From Methylocapsa sp. S129 (lineage in GTDB: Bacteria > Pseudomonadota > Alphaproteobacteria > Rhizobiales > Beijerinckiaceae), in contig NZ_LMUI01000011.1 of NCBI RefSeq assembly GCF_009765995.1, positions 366,285-430,284 on the forward strand: a stretch of 64,000 bases of DNA. The letters run 5' to 3'. How positions within the stretch are numbered: position 1 is the first letter of the stretch; every line of letters begins with the position of its first letter. Both the position numbers and the translations under genes were made by a program. Shown one piece after another: positions 15,592-25,431 of the stretch. Under the pieces are notes generated by a model. The model did no database searches. It was not told the origin of the DNA and worked only from the letters and a program-made list of their open reading frames with translations.

Positions 15592-15617
15592 AAACGCTAC
15601 AAACCTCCAACGGTTCC
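15592..15617 (-). promoter_or_regulatory. EcfG-type promoter upstream of the AI-2E/PerM gene
   Basis: Minus strand GGAAC (15617-15613), 16 bases, CGTTT (15596-15592). Boxes and spacing are the same as at the phyR and small peptide promoters. The next gene on this strand is the permease starting at 15511. Confidence 0.8.
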
Positions 15618-15681
15618 ACGATCGGCGAAAAAATCGCCGCGCACGCCCCGGGACCGAGTGGCCTTTGTCAAATAGAGCGTC

Positions 15682-17295
15682 TCAGGCCACGTTGATTCTC
15701 GGCGCGGGCGCCGCCTCGCGGACCTCCTCGTCGACATGTTTCTCGAATTTCGCGAAATTCTCGCGAAACATGCCCACAAGCCGCTTGGCGGCCTCGGCGA
15801 ATTCCGCCTTGCTCGCCCAGGTTTTGACCGGCTCCAGAATATGCGGCTCCACCCCAGGCACGGAAGTGGGCACCGCAAGGCCGAAATAGGGATCGGAGCG
15901 GAAATTGGCGCGATTGAGCGAACCGTCCAGCGCGGCGGCAAGGAGACGCCGCGTGACGCGGATCGGCATACGGCGGCCGACCCCATATTTGCCCCCCGTC
16001 CATCCGGTATTGACCAACCAGCAATCGACGTGATGTTTCTCGATGAGATCGCGCAGCAAATTGCCATAGATGGAAGGATGGCGCGGCATGAAAGGCGCGC
16101 CAAAACAGGTTGAGAACGTCGCCTGCGGTTCGACCACGCCCTTTTCGACGCCCGCGACCTTGGCCGTATATCCCGAGAGGAAATGATAGACCGCCTGGGC
16201 GGGATCGAGCTTGGCGATTGGCGGCAAGACGCCAAACGCGTCGCAGGTCAGCATGACGATGTTCTTGGGATGACTGTCGCGCCCGGTTGCCGAAGCATTG
16301 GCGATGAAATCGAGGGGATAGGCGATACGAGTGTTTTCGGTTTTCGAACTGTCGTCAAAATCGGGCGCCTGGGTGAAGGGCTCCAGCGTGACGTTTTCCA
16401 TCACCGTGCCGAAACGCTCGGTCGTCGCATAGATTTCGGGCTCCGCCTCGCGCGACAGGCGGATCGCCTTGGCGTAGCAGCCGCCCTCGAAATTGAACAC
16501 GCCATGCCGGCCCCAGCCATGTTCGTCATCGCCGATCAGGATTCTTGTGGAATCGGCCGACAACGTCGTCTTGCCGGTGCCTGACAGACCGAAGAACACC
16601 GCGACCTCGTTCCTGCCCCCGGAATTGGCCGAGCAATGCATCGGCATGACGCCCGCCTCCGGCAGCGTGAAATTGAGATAGCTGAAGACCGATTTCTTCA
16701 TCTCCCCGGCGTAGCTGGTGCCCCCGATCAGCACGATGCGGCGTGAAAAGTCGCAGGCGATCACCGTCTCGCTGCGGCAGCCATGGCGTTTGGGATCCGC
16801 GCGAAAGGACGGCAGGTCGACGATCGTTAGGTTGGGAACGAAAGCGGCGAGATCTCCGATTTCGGGACGGATCAGCAGATTGCGAATGAACAGCGAATGC
16901 CATGCCAGTTCCGTGAACACGCGCGCTTTGACGCGGGCCGATGGGTCGGCGCTGGCGTAAAGGTCCTGCGCGAACAATTCGCGGCCCCGGGCGTGCGCGA
17001 TAAAATCGGCAAGCAAGACATCAAATTGGGCCGGCGATATCGCGCCATTATTGTCCCACCAGACCGCCTTTTCCGTCATCGCGTCGCGGACGATGAATTT
17101 GTCCTTCGGGCTGCGTCCCGTATGCACGCCCGTTTCGGCGACCAGAGCGCCGCCCGCCGCGATCCTTGCTTCAAAACGCTGAAGCGCCTCGCCATAGAGT
17201 TGCGGCGCCTGGAGATTCCAATGGACCGCACGCAGGTCCTTGAAGCCGAAACGATCAGCGCCACAGGCGGCGTTGTATATCCCCGTTTGCTTCAT
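15682..17295 (-). CDS. pckA: Phosphoenolpyruvate carboxykinase (ATP)
   Basis: A 537-residue cytosolic enzyme that converts oxaloacetate and ATP to PEP, CO2 and ADP, opposing the ppc product at 43869-46676. Visible are RSPKDKF (oxaloacetate site, about 61-67), the YAGEMKK metal-site region, the kinase-1a P-loop GLSGTGKT (236-243) and the kinase-2 motif LIGDDEHGW (253-261). The start MKQTGIYN at 17295 was chosen for its GGGAGGAA site; an upstream in-frame ATG would add 15 unconserved residues. Confidence 0.96.
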   Translation of the reverse strand: MKQTGIYNAACGADRFGFKDLRAVHWNLQAPQLYGEALQRFEARIAAGGALVAETGVHTGRSPKDKFIVRDAMTEKAVWWDNNGAISPAQFDVLLADFIAHARGRELFAQDLYASADPSARVKARVFTELAWHSLFIRNLLIRPEIGDLAAFVPNLTIVDLPSFRADPKRHGCRSETVIACDFSRRIVLIGGTSYAGEMKKSVFSYLNFTLPEAGVMPMHCSANSGGRNEVAVFFGLSGTGKTTLSADSTRILIGDDEHGWGRHGVFNFEGGCYAKAIRLSREAEPEIYATTERFGTVMENVTLEPFTQAPDFDDSSKTENTRIAYPLDFIANASATGRDSHPKNIVMLTCDAFGVLPPIAKLDPAQAVYHFLSGYTAKVAGVEKGVVEPQATFSTCFGAPFMPRHPSIYGNLLRDLIEKHHVDCWLVNTGWTGGKYGVGRRMPIRVTRRLLAAALDGSLNRANFRSDPYFGLAVPTSVPGVEPHILEPVKTWASKAEFAEAAKRLVGMFRENFAKFEKHVDEEVREAAPAPRINVA

Positions 17296-17696
17296 CTCAC
17301 GTTTCCTCCCGCAATTTAGCTTTGGCGTCCTATGCCTCAACCACCGATCTTTCGCAAAGGGGAGGTTCAGGAATGCTCAGGATTTAGGCGCAAGAGCAGG
17401 GCTAACGTCCGCCAGCAAGCCTCCGGCCAGTCCGTTTCGCAATCTGGCGTTCACGCAGCAAGACCTTTCGACCGGACCGCCAGCCACGCTTGCGTCTGCG
17501 TCCAATAAGAGGCATCGGCAAAGAAAGTTCCCCGCCAATCATCGCACAATGCCGATCCCGATGAAAAGCGGCAATGCCGGGACCGAAGCCATCGCGATCG
17601 CCCGCGCTTGCGCAGGGTTAAAAAGCCCGGCCCGTCATGTCGAAAATTGTCGCAACTCCGCGCGAAGCCAAAACCGGCGACGCGCCCGCCAACATA
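17296..17696. other. Intergenic region between pckA and carD
   Basis: About 400 bases with no convincing gene on either strand. It should hold the pckA promoter, since pckA reads leftwards from here. I see no EcfG consensus and no strong hairpin apart from the carD terminator at its right edge. Open frames here are short and lack ribosome sites or conserved sequence. Confidence 0.5.
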
Positions 17697-17736
17697 TCAA
17701 AACGCGCTCCGGAGGGCGGACCGCCCGGAGCGCGTT
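17697..17736 (-). terminator. Rho-independent terminator of carD
   Basis: Perfect 10-base arms AACGCGCTCC (17701-17710) and GGAGCGCGTT (17727-17736) with an inner GGGCGG/CCGCCC pairing, followed on the minus strand by TTTTGAT. It starts 19 bases after the carD stop. Confidence 0.85.
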
Positions 17737-17754
17737 GAATGTTTACGGAGCTGC

Positions 17755-18993
17755 TTACGCAGCTTCTTCGACGTCCGAATCTCCAGCGCCCGGCGTCGTA
17801 GCGTCGCTTTCCACTTTAGCGCCGCGCCGCTGGCCCTTTTGCAACTGCGCGTCGATCGCCTTCAAGGCTTCGCTCTCGGTGAGCTTCTGCACGACGGCGA
17901 CTTCGCGGGCCATCCGATCAAGCGCAGCCTCATAGAGTTGGCGCTCCGAATAGGACTGCTCGGGTTGCGCTTCGGATCGATAGAGATCGCGCACGACCTC
18001 CGAGATCGCGGCAAGATCGCCGGAATTTATTTTGGTTTCGTATTCCTGCGCCCGCCGCGACCACATCGTGCGTTTGATGCGGGCTCGGCCTAGCAAGATA
18101 TCGAGAGCCTTCTTCACGACTTCCGGCTCGGCAAGCTTGCGCATGCCAACGCCCGCGACCTTGCCTGTCGGAACGCGAAGGGTCATCTTGTCCTTCACGA
18201 AAGTGATGACAAAAAGCTCAAGCTTGAAGCCAGCGACCTCCTGCTCTTCGACTGCGACAATCTGGCCGACGCCATGTGCGGGGTAGACGATGAATTCGTT
18301 CGTCTTGAACCCGTGACGAGGACCACTGCTTTTCGCAGCTTTTTGAACGACGGCGTCTTCCGCTTCGGGAGCGGCCGACTTTTCTATGATCGGCGCCTTG
18401 ACCGGCTTCGGCGTCGCCGCGGCCTCCAAACCAACGATCGCCGCGGGCGGATTGACCGCCTTCGGCGGCTCGCTCGCCTTCGTGTGGCTATCGCCGACCG
18501 TAGACGGCTTGCTTTCAATTATCTTTGCGTGACCCGTTGCCAACAATCTATCTTGCCCCTTTTTATCGCTGTCGAATTTCTTTTTCGCGGCGCTGACTAT
18601 GACGCGTTCTTTGGACTGCGAGACGTTTGATCGGACAGTCGCATTCGACGCCTTTGCCGGACGGTGAAGCTTCTGCGCCGAGACGCCCTTCTTTTTGGTT
18701 GCTTTGGCCGTTTTGGCAGGCGCTCTTGCCGAGGATTTTGCGGCCGCGGCGACGCGGCTCGGCTTGGAACGCTCAACCTTGGTCTTGATCGCCGAGGTCT
18801 TGGCCGCCGACTTGCGGCTCGAACCCTTGGCGGCTTTCGCCGCGGCCTTTTTCACCGGACGGGCCGGCTTGCTGATCTTGGCGGAAACCTTTGCGTCCTT
18901 GCTCTTGCTAGTTGAGCTGGATTTGGACGATCGCTTGATCGCCTTGGCTGGACGGCTGGATGATTTCTTTGGCGCCTTTTTCCGAGTCGACAT
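17755..18993 (-). CDS. carD: CarD/CdnL transcription factor with long histone-like N-terminal tail
   Basis: CarD proteins bind RNA polymerase beta and stabilise open complexes at rRNA and other promoters. The conserved part is residues 226-395: HGFKTNEFIVYPAHGVGQI (Tudor-like RNA polymerase-binding module) and the helical DNA-binding half with TMWSRRAQEYETKINSGD. It is preceded by about 220 residues of low complexity, rich in Lys, Ala, Ser and Pro with motifs like KKAAAKAAKGSSRKSAAK, resembling eukaryotic H1 tails. Usual family length in the order is about 170-190, so the tail is an addition. AGGAGAAGG lies upstream of the ATG. It is adjacent to fdxA, as in related genomes. Confidence 0.93.
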   Translation of the reverse strand: MSTRKKAPKKSSSRPAKAIKRSSKSSSTSKSKDAKVSAKISKPARPVKKAAAKAAKGSSRKSAAKTSAIKTKVERSKPSRVAAAAKSSARAPAKTAKATKKKGVSAQKLHRPAKASNATVRSNVSQSKERVIVSAAKKKFDSDKKGQDRLLATGHAKIIESKPSTVGDSHTKASEPPKAVNPPAAIVGLEAAATPKPVKAPIIEKSAAPEAEDAVVQKAAKSSGPRHGFKTNEFIVYPAHGVGQIVAVEEQEVAGFKLELFVITFVKDKMTLRVPTGKVAGVGMRKLAEPEVVKKALDILLGRARIKRTMWSRRAQEYETKINSGDLAAISEVVRDLYRSEAQPEQSYSERQLYEAALDRMAREVAVVQKLTESEALKAIDAQLQKGQRRGAKVESDATTPGAGDSDVEEAA

Positions 18994-19314
18994 GGCCGAC
19001 CTTCTCCTGAAACCGAGCGCTGGACATGCGATAAGTTCACGGCCCTCACGGCTCGATCACTCGCTGCCCGATCGCTCGTAATTCGTATTGCGGCCGACCC
19101 GATTGGGCGGCCCGATCGCGCTGGCTGACAAATCCGGCGGCGAAGGAACGCGACCTCCCAAGCGCGCCACGGCAATCGCTTGCCTGCGGTAATTATTCGT
19201 TAAAATGAGGTTTAGCACAAAATGCATGAAAAATCAAAGGCGGCCTCCTCACAAGACAAGGAGGTTCGCCCGCATGGTTAATTCGAGAAACGAGCCAGGG
19301 GCCCATTATTTCAG
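18994..19314. other. Intergenic region between carD and fdxA
   Basis: A 321-base stretch without a credible gene. It contains the carD ribosome site and presumably its promoter on the left and the fdxA terminator at 19229-19270. The rest shows no repeat or conserved motif I can name. Confidence 0.5.
19229..19270 (-). terminator. Probable rho-independent terminator of fdxA
   Basis: On the minus strand GGCGAACCTCCT and AGGAGGCCGCC form an imperfect stem (core CCTCCT/AGGAGG plus GGCG/CGCC) followed by TTTGATTTTT. It lies 45 bases downstream of the fdxA stop. Confidence 0.65.
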
Positions 19315-19653
19315 TCAGTCGCCTTGTCCAGGTTTAGGAGAAAAAAACGCCTCTAGCTTGCCGGACCGCCCGTCATATTCTTTCGCGTCCGGCTCCGGTT
19401 CTCGTTTAATCGTGACGTTCGGCCAAATCTTGGAATATTCAGTATTAAGGCGAAGCCAATTTTCAAGATTAGGCTCAGTATCGGGCTTGATCGCTTCGGC
19501 AGGGCATTCAGGCTCGCAGACGCCGCAGTCAATACATTCGTCGGGGTGAATGACCAGCATGTTTTCACCTTCGTAGAAACAATCGACCGGGCATACTTCA
19601 ACGCAATCCAGATATTTACACTTGATACAATTTTCGATCACGACATAGGTCAT
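19315..19653 (-). CDS. fdxA: Seven-iron ferredoxin FdxA
   Basis: A 112-residue Azotobacter-type ferredoxin carrying one 3Fe-4S and one 4Fe-4S cluster. Cysteines are C9, C12, C17, C21, C25 in the first half and the [12 protein letters not shown] block in the second. It transfers electrons at low potential in the cytosol; its partner is unknown. The start MTYVVIENC at 19653 is conserved in the family and has GAGG ahead of it. Position next to carD and the Suv3-like helicase gene matches the order in other Hyphomicrobiales, but the small S4-domain gene usually found between helicase and ferredoxin is missing. Confidence 0.95.
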   Translation of the reverse strand: MTYVVIENCIKCKYLDCVEVCPVDCFYEGENMLVIHPDECIDCGVCEPECPAEAIKPDTEPNLENWLRLNTEYSKIWPNVTIKREPEPDAKEYDGRSGKLEAFFSPKPGQGD

Positions 19654-19770
19654 ATTTAGATCCTCGCGACGGTCTTCCCGTCGATTGCGAAGGTTGCTCA
19701 ATCATTGGCCGACGTGCTTGCCGACAGATGCGCGGCCATCGGCCTATTCACACGCTCACGATAGTGAACG

Positions 19771-21705
19771 CTAGCTTTTGCCTTTTGCTTCAAGTTGCGA
19801 TTTTAACGCGAGTAACTTTGCGAAGGGCGAGTCAAGATTGACGGGCGGCTCGCGCCGCGGCGCCGGGGCTGGCGTGTTTTCCTGCCGCCGCTCGTCTTGC
19901 CTGCGTTCGTCCTGCCCTCTACCCCTGTTGGGACCGCCCCGCCGCCCCGCGCCGTCCAGCTTGTTGGCGGAATCGAACGGCCGACGCGGGCCGCGGCCGT
20001 GTTGACGCCTGTTCGTCTCTTCGCCGGGTTTCTGCGGCTGCGGCGCCGGTTGCGATCCCGCATCGGCCACCGCCGGCGCCGGGACTTGAGAAGGCCGATA
20101 GCGCTGGCGCCTCGTCCTTTCCGAAGGGCCGTCTCGACGATCGGGGCGCTGATCTCCCTCGACGGCCTCATGAGGCCGCGCCGGGCCCTTGTCCCTTGAA
20201 CCGGCTCTGGGATTGCGTTGTCGATTGGGCGGCGGCCTCGGGCGCCAGACTTCGATCAGGGCCTCTTCGGTCGGCGCCACAGGCGCGTCTGGGATTTCGC
20301 CGTTCGGGACCGCCGCCGCCAAGCTTGCAGCCTCAGACTCGGGCGAGACCGCCGGGCCTTGTTCGCCCCCCCCCCCGACGGCGCTTTGGGTCTCGACGGC
20401 CGTCGATTCCGGTTGCGCATCGACGACCGTTTCGGGCGGCTGGGGCGCCGGATCGCCAACGGGCTGAGCTTCCACTTCGACTGCGGCCTCGGCGCTTTGG
20501 CTCTCAACGGCGGTCGGGGCCAGCGCCGCATCGGCCTGCTGCTCGGAGGCTGAATCGCCCGCGAGCCGAGCTTCATTTTCGGCTGGAGGCTCGGCGCTCT
20601 GATTCTCCGTCGCCGGCTCGGCGGCTTCCGCATGAGCGACGGTTTCAGGTTGGGCGATGGTTTCGGGTGGCCCGTCGGCGGCGGGCGCGCTTGGTGCGAC
20701 GACCGTCAGGGCCGGCCCCTTCACACTATAGCTGGCGAATCCGAGCGAGCGCAGCACCGAGGCGAATTGCTCTCCCGAGCACCCTGTCAGGGACGTCATC
20801 GCGCCGGTGACGACGAAAGCATCCCCGTCCGCGGCGCCGGCGGGCGGCGCGCCGGCGTGCGGGCCAGGCCGGTAGGCGACGGCGGGGCGGATAAGATCGG
20901 CCAGACGCTCGACAATATCGACGCGAACGGCGCGATCGCCGCACAGCCGAAATCCGGCGACCCGGTAGATCTCCTTCGAAATGGCGGCGTCGGCGAGGAA
21001 CGAGGTTCTACCCGAAGCGGCCAATTGGGGGATTTCGTCGAGGCCCGCTCCGACGGCGGCGTCGCCCTGCCGCAGCGCCCATAATTGGGTGGCCAGGACG
21101 CGAATGGCTGGTTTCACCAGGCTCGGCATGTAAATGTAATAAGCGCCGAAACGCACGCCCAGTTTGCGCAGCATTCCGCGCGCATTCTGATCCAGGGTCT
21201 TCACATCGTGGGCGACCCGCCCGCGTTCGAGAACGCCCAAAGCCTCGGCAAGCTGTAGCGCGACATTGCGCGCCGGCCCCTCCAGACCCAGAGCGGCCTC
21301 AAGCTCGAAAAGCGGTCCGAGCAGCCGCTGAACATAAGCGGCGAGCCATAAATCGACGCGGCCCTGAAGCTTTTGCTGAGCGGCCTCGGTCAAAGACTCA
21401 TGTGCGAGGATCAAGGCGCGCGGCGCGAGCAATTTGTCGCCCGCGGCGATTTTCGCAACCGGATCGCCCAACCAGCGAATGGCGCCGTCATTGGCGAGAA
21501 CGAGGGCGCTATCGACGGCTTCGCTGAACCGATTGGCCCGGACTTCAAATTCCTGGCTGATTGCGCTGGCGATGTCGGATTCGTCGATCTTGGCGCGCTC
21601 CGCGTCGAGAACCACCTCTGGCGTGAATCGAAATCCCTGCAGACGCCCGACGATCTGACCGTCGAACGACAATTCGCCGCCCGAGGTCACTTCTGCATTT
21701 ACCAT
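19771..21705 (-). CDS. C-terminal part of a Suv3-like helicase-related protein (N-terminal helicase domain lost)
   Basis: 644 residues. Residues 1-270 match the region that follows the helicase core in the alphaproteobacterial Suv3-like protein: a start like TSGGELSFDGQIVGRLQGF, then RGMLRKLGVRFGAYYIYMPS and PAIRVLATQLWALRQG. Then come an Ala/Pro/Glu-rich stretch (about 330-480) and an Arg/Gly/Pro-rich RNA-binding-like tail. No Walker A or DEAD-type motif is present; intact relatives exceed 1000 residues. In-frame with a shift, 170 bases upstream hold more helicase homology (see 21706-21875). The ribosome site is weak. It may be a decaying gene or a surviving separate RNA-binding protein. Confidence 0.7.
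   Translation of the reverse strand: MVNAEVTSGGELSFDGQIVGRLQGFRFTPEVVLDAERAKIDESDIASAISQEFEVRANRFSEAVDSALVLANDGAIRWLGDPVAKIAAGDKLLAPRALILAHESLTEAAQQKLQGRVDLWLAAYVQRLLGPLFELEAALGLEGPARNVALQLAEALGVLERGRVAHDVKTLDQNARGMLRKLGVRFGAYYIYMPSLVKPAIRVLATQLWALRQGDAAVGAGLDEIPQLAASGRTSFLADAAISKEIYRVAGFRLCGDRAVRVDIVERLADLIRPAVAYRPGPHAGAPPAGAADGDAFVVTGAMTSLTGCSGEQFASVLRSLGFASYSVKGPALTVVAPSAPAADGPPETIAQPETVAHAEAAEPATENQSAEPPAENEARLAGDSASEQQADAALAPTAVESQSAEAAVEVEAQPVGDPAPQPPETVVDAQPESTAVETQSAVGGGGEQGPAVSPESEAASLAAAVPNGEIPDAPVAPTEEALIEVWRPRPPPNRQRNPRAGSRDKGPARPHEAVEGDQRPDRRDGPSERTRRQRYRPSQVPAPAVADAGSQPAPQPQKPGEETNRRQHGRGPRRPFDSANKLDGAGRRGGPNRGRGQDERRQDERRQENTPAPAPRREPPVNLDSPFAKLLALKSQLEAKGKS
20366..20376. repeat. 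Homopolymer run of 11 C (G on the coding strand)
   Basis: Eleven consecutive C on the plus strand, read as four glycines near residue 443 of the helicase remnant, in its low-complexity part. Slippage by one base would shift the frame of the basic tail. Could also be an assembly length error. Confidence 0.9.
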
Positions 21706-21875
21706 TGCGTTCTCTCAAAACCATCGCAGGCGAATGCTCGTCTTCGCGTGACGAACTTCCAGGCGACGCCTGCCCGAAAGGCGTCCGAAACGCTGTTCTT
21801 TACCCGACGCGCGGCGCCCTGCCAATGCTCCGTCTGGCGATCGGCCGTGCGGCGACCGGATTCCGCCGCGCCGTT
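21706..21875 (-). pseudogene. Frameshifted remnant of the Suv3-like helicase between purH and its C-terminal half
   Basis: Reading on from the purH stop in the same frame gives 57 codons including TEHWQGAARRVKNSVSDAF and KFVTRR, ending in TAA that overlaps the ATG of the next gene. This fits the segment of Suv3-like helicases that reads roughly EHWQGVARDIEDKLSDAL and RFVDRR before the LREN block. In the next frame RLR and ENAM also appear just before the ATG, split by a stop. Thus the helicase gene was cut at its 5' side directly against purH and then shifted. Comparison is from memory of the family. Confidence 0.65.
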
Positions 21876-23468
21876 TCAATGCCTGAAGTGGCGCACGCCG
21901 GTGAAAACCATGGCGACGCCCGCTTCATCGGCCGCCGCAATGACCTCCGAATCCCGCATTGAGCCGCCGGGCTGAATGACCGCGACAGCGCCGGCCTGCA
22001 CCGCCGCCAGCAGGCCGTCGGCGAAGGGGAAGAAAGCGTCGGAAGCGACGACTGAACCCCGGGTTAGCGGTTCAGCCATGCCCGCCGCCTGCGCGGCGTC
22101 TTCGGCTTTGCGCGCCGCGACCCGCGATGAATCGACGCGCGACATCTGCCCCGCCCCGATGCCGACCGTGGCGCCGTCCTTGACATAGACGATGGCGTTC
22201 GACTTGACGTGTTTGGCGACTCGCCACGCAAAGCGCATGTCGGCGAGCTCCCGCTCGCTCGGCGCTCGTTTGGTGACGACTTTCAACTCCATGTCGTCGG
22301 CGACCGCATTGTCGCGACCCTGCACGAGAAGGCCGCCCGCCACAGACCGCACGGAAAGGCTCGGGGCCCTGGGGTCGGGAAGGGCGCCGGCGATGAGCAA
22401 GCGTAGATTCTTCCTGGCGCCGACAATAGCCAAGGCCTCGTCGTCGGCGGCGGGAGCGATAATGACCTCGGTCATGATTTCGACGATCTTGCGCGCCGCG
22501 TCGGCGTCGAGCCGCCGATTGACGGCGACGATTCCCCCAAACGCGGAGACCGGATCGCAGGCGAGCGCCCTCTCATAGGCCTCGCGCAAAGTCGGCGCCT
22601 CGGCGACGCCGCAAGGATTGGCGTGTTTGATGATGGCAACCGCGGCTGTGCGCGCGGGATCGAATTCGGCGACCAGTTCGAAGGCCGCGTCGGTGTCGTT
22701 GACGTTGTTATAGGAGAGCTCCTTGCCCTGAACCTGCCGCGCGGTGGCGACGCCGGCGCGAATTTCCGGACCGATGTAGAAAGCCGCGGTTTGATGCGGG
22801 TTCTCGCCATAACGCATGGAACTGGCGAGCTTGCCGCCAAAGGCGCGCCAGGGCGGCGCGGTCTCGCCGATCTCGCGCGCCAGCCAGTTTGAAATGGCCG
22901 AATCGTAAGCCGCCGTGCGCGCATAGGCTTTCTGCGCCATGGCGCGACGAAACTTCAAACTGGTCGCGCCATCATAGCGAGCCAATTCCTCGATCAAGGC
23001 GCTGTAATCGGCGGGGTCGACGATGACGGCGACGTCGCCATGATTCTTCGCAGCGCCACGGATCATCGCGGGGCCGCCGATATCGATGTTCTCGATCATA
23101 TCGGCGAATGCGCCGCCGCGCCGCAGCGTCTCTTCGAACGGATAGAGGTTGACGACTAGCAGGTCGATCGGCGCGATATTATGCGCGAGCATCGCCGCCT
23201 CGTGCGCGGGGTCTTCGCGAACCGCCAGCAGGCCGCCGTGAATGCCCGGATGCAGCGTCTTGACCCGACCGTCCATCATTTCCGGGAAGCCCGTCAATTC
23301 GGCCGCGTCCCGAACCGCGCAGCCGGCCTGCGCCAACGCGCTCGCCGTGCCGCCGGTCGAGACGAGTTCGACCCCGCGCGCCGCAAGGGCCGCGCCCAAT
23401 TCGACAAGGCCGGACTTATCCGAGACAGAAATCAGGGCGCGGCCAATGCGCGCCAGGTCGCCAGCCAT
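21876..23468 (-). CDS. purH: Bifunctional AICAR transformylase / IMP cyclohydrolase
   Basis: A 530-residue cytosolic enzyme for the last two steps of de novo IMP synthesis. The N-terminal MGS-like cyclohydrolase domain ([40 protein letters not shown]) is followed by the transformylase domain with [30 protein letters not shown] and the end [15 protein letters not shown]. Length is normal. It lies between the heparinase gene upstream and the helicase remnant directly downstream; rsmB-heparinase-purH is a common order in the Hyphomicrobiales. Confidence 0.96.
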   Translation of the reverse strand: MAGDLARIGRALISVSDKSGLVELGAALAARGVELVSTGGTASALAQAGCAVRDAAELTGFPEMMDGRVKTLHPGIHGGLLAVREDPAHEAAMLAHNIAPIDLLVVNLYPFEETLRRGGAFADMIENIDIGGPAMIRGAAKNHGDVAVIVDPADYSALIEELARYDGATSLKFRRAMAQKAYARTAAYDSAISNWLAREIGETAPPWRAFGGKLASSMRYGENPHQTAAFYIGPEIRAGVATARQVQGKELSYNNVNDTDAAFELVAEFDPARTAAVAIIKHANPCGVAEAPTLREAYERALACDPVSAFGGIVAVNRRLDADAARKIVEIMTEVIIAPAADDEALAIVGARKNLRLLIAGALPDPRAPSLSVRSVAGGLLVQGRDNAVADDMELKVVTKRAPSERELADMRFAWRVAKHVKSNAIVYVKDGATVGIGAGQMSRVDSSRVAARKAEDAAQAAGMAEPLTRGSVVASDAFFPFADGLLAAVQAGAVAVIQPGGSMRDSEVIAAADEAGVAMVFTGVRHFRH

Positions 23469-23576
23469 GGAAACTCCAAAAGGGAAGCCGCTATGCCTAT
23501 CGCATTTGCGTATTGTTGCGGCGCAATATCATGGTTTGCCGCGAAACAAAACTCGCGATTTTTCTGCTTGTTTCGT

Positions 23577-25361
23577 TTAGGCGCCCTCCGCTGGAGTCAA
23601 ACGGTGAAACGACCAGTTCAGGCCTTCGTTTTCGACCAGCTCTCCCTCGAGGACGATCTGAATCGTCGCCATGGCCCCGCCGGGAGAGGCGAAGAATATG
23701 CTCTCTTCCAGATGGGCGGCGCGCCCCTCGGCTTCAAACCGCCATTGCTCGCCCGACGGCAATGTCAGGAGAACGCCGCCAGCGTTGGCGTCAGGCTCGG
23801 CGCGCACCGACGGGTGAAGATGAAATCGCGCCGCCAATGATTTTCCAGCCGGCATTGCGCCCTTGCGGGCCAACATAACGCGATCTTCGCCCGACAGGCT
23901 GGCGCCGTCATCGGCAAGGCGCAGGGTGCGGCGATGGAGCGCGGCGTAGCGGCGCGCGTAGCCGTCATGGATGGAATCCAGCAATTGATCGCGCGCCGCT
24001 TCGTCGTGCGCGCGGTTGACTTCCACCCGCGACGGCCCTTCGAGAACCATGCCCGCCGCGATCGACCGCGAAGCGATTGCCTCGAAGCGGCAGCTCGAAT
24101 GATCGTCGATGACAAGTGTCGAATGAGCGGCGCTGGCGCGCGCCGCCTCGCGGGCGGCCGTCGCATCGGCCTGCGGCGCGCCGCAATTGACGACGATGCG
24201 ATGGAGCCCGCTGGAGAATTCGAACGCGAGACAACCGGCGTGGGCGTCCTTGGAAAACGCCCAGGGCGGCGGGGCGCCGACATCGGCGATGACAATGGCG
24301 CCGTCAGCCTCCAGACGCTGGTAGCCCGAGTAGGGCGCATCGAGAACTGACGCGCCGCCAGCGTCGCCATGCGCGAGCAGGGTCGCCAGTGTATCAGGCT
24401 CGCTGGCGCCCATGCCGTTGAAGCCGGCCAGCGCCCCATCCGCGTGGCGGAACATGCGCAGCATTGGAATCATGCGGTCGATCGCATTGAGGAGCGGGTC
24501 GGGCGCCGCGACGCCGCGCGCCACAAAGGCCTGCCGCGCCGGCAACAGATCGAGCAGGAGTTCGACCAGGACGCGCGGGTTGCGGCTGATGTGGCCGCCA
24601 TCCGTCAATATCTGCACCGGCAATTCGCGGGAGAGCGAGAGGCTTGCGCGCCGCAAGAGACCACCGCCGCCTTCCAAACAAAGGCCCGCCTGGGTGAGCG
24701 CGACGATCGCGGTCAGCCGCGCATCGCCGTCCAGACCCTCGGCGAGCGCCCGCTCTAACGCCGCGGCATGCGTTTCGATCGCGCCGACGAAACGGCGATA
24801 GAAAGCGTGGTCGGCGTTCGCCAGAATGATCGGCGACTGGCTGAGCCATGAAATGAGCCGTCGCGCGACGACGCGCGGATTGCGCGCGACAGGACGATCC
24901 ATCGATCCGCCGCCGCGCGCGTCAAGATTGAGCCAGTCTTCGACGAGCGCGCGGGCGTTGGCGCGCGACAAGGCCGTATCGGCCGCGCGCAAATGCCGGA
25001 GCCAGCCAAACCCGTGTAGGGCCTCGGCCCAGGCGAGCGAAGGCGCCGAAATCATAAAGGGCGAATGACCATGCGTGCTCGCCGCCTTGCCGGCCAGCGA
25101 AAAGTGGCCGGCATAGATATGATCGGCGGCGATCGGGTCGGCGGTGCGAATATCCTGCAGGGCGATCAAAAGACGCTCGGCGCGCCCGCCGCGCATCGCC
25201 AAAACAATTCTCCTGGGGATCGCCAGCGGACGGCGAAGGCGAGCGAGCCAGACTCTGGCTGTAAAGGCCAGGAGACCGATCTTCACCGGAAGCGCTGATG
25301 GGAAGTCCAAATCCACCTCAGCAATTCGCCGCCGCCGCCAGCGGGGATGCAGGACGCCCAT
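23577..25361 (-). CDS. Heparinase II/III family protein
   Basis: 594 residues. The N-terminal half is an alpha-helical toroid-type domain (HGFGWLRHLRAADTALSRA, LISWLSQSPIILANADHAFY), and the C-terminal half is the heparinase II/III beta-sandwich (APYSGYQRLEADGAIVIADV, CLAFEFSSGLHRIVVNCGAP, HSTLVIDDHSSC). Relatives are polysaccharide lyases; in this order the protein is conserved next to purH and its true substrate is unknown. No clear signal peptide is visible. It follows rsmB by 70 bases on the same strand and is followed by purH after 108 bases. Confidence 0.9.
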   Translation of the reverse strand: MGVLHPRWRRRRIAEVDLDFPSALPVKIGLLAFTARVWLARLRRPLAIPRRIVLAMRGGRAERLLIALQDIRTADPIAADHIYAGHFSLAGKAASTHGHSPFMISAPSLAWAEALHGFGWLRHLRAADTALSRANARALVEDWLNLDARGGGSMDRPVARNPRVVARRLISWLSQSPIILANADHAFYRRFVGAIETHAAALERALAEGLDGDARLTAIVALTQAGLCLEGGGGLLRRASLSLSRELPVQILTDGGHISRNPRVLVELLLDLLPARQAFVARGVAAPDPLLNAIDRMIPMLRMFRHADGALAGFNGMGASEPDTLATLLAHGDAGGASVLDAPYSGYQRLEADGAIVIADVGAPPPWAFSKDAHAGCLAFEFSSGLHRIVVNCGAPQADATAAREAARASAAHSTLVIDDHSSCRFEAIASRSIAAGMVLEGPSRVEVNRAHDEAARDQLLDSIHDGYARRYAALHRRTLRLADDGASLSGEDRVMLARKGAMPAGKSLAARFHLHPSVRAEPDANAGGVLLTLPSGEQWRFEAEGRAAHLEESIFFASPGGAMATIQIVLEGELVENEGLNWSFHRLTPAEGA

Positions 25362-25431
25362 GACTCGAATGTGGAGACCCGCGCCGCTCCGCGCAAGTTA
25401 AGCACGCGCCGGGGCGCGAAGCGAGCGGCCA

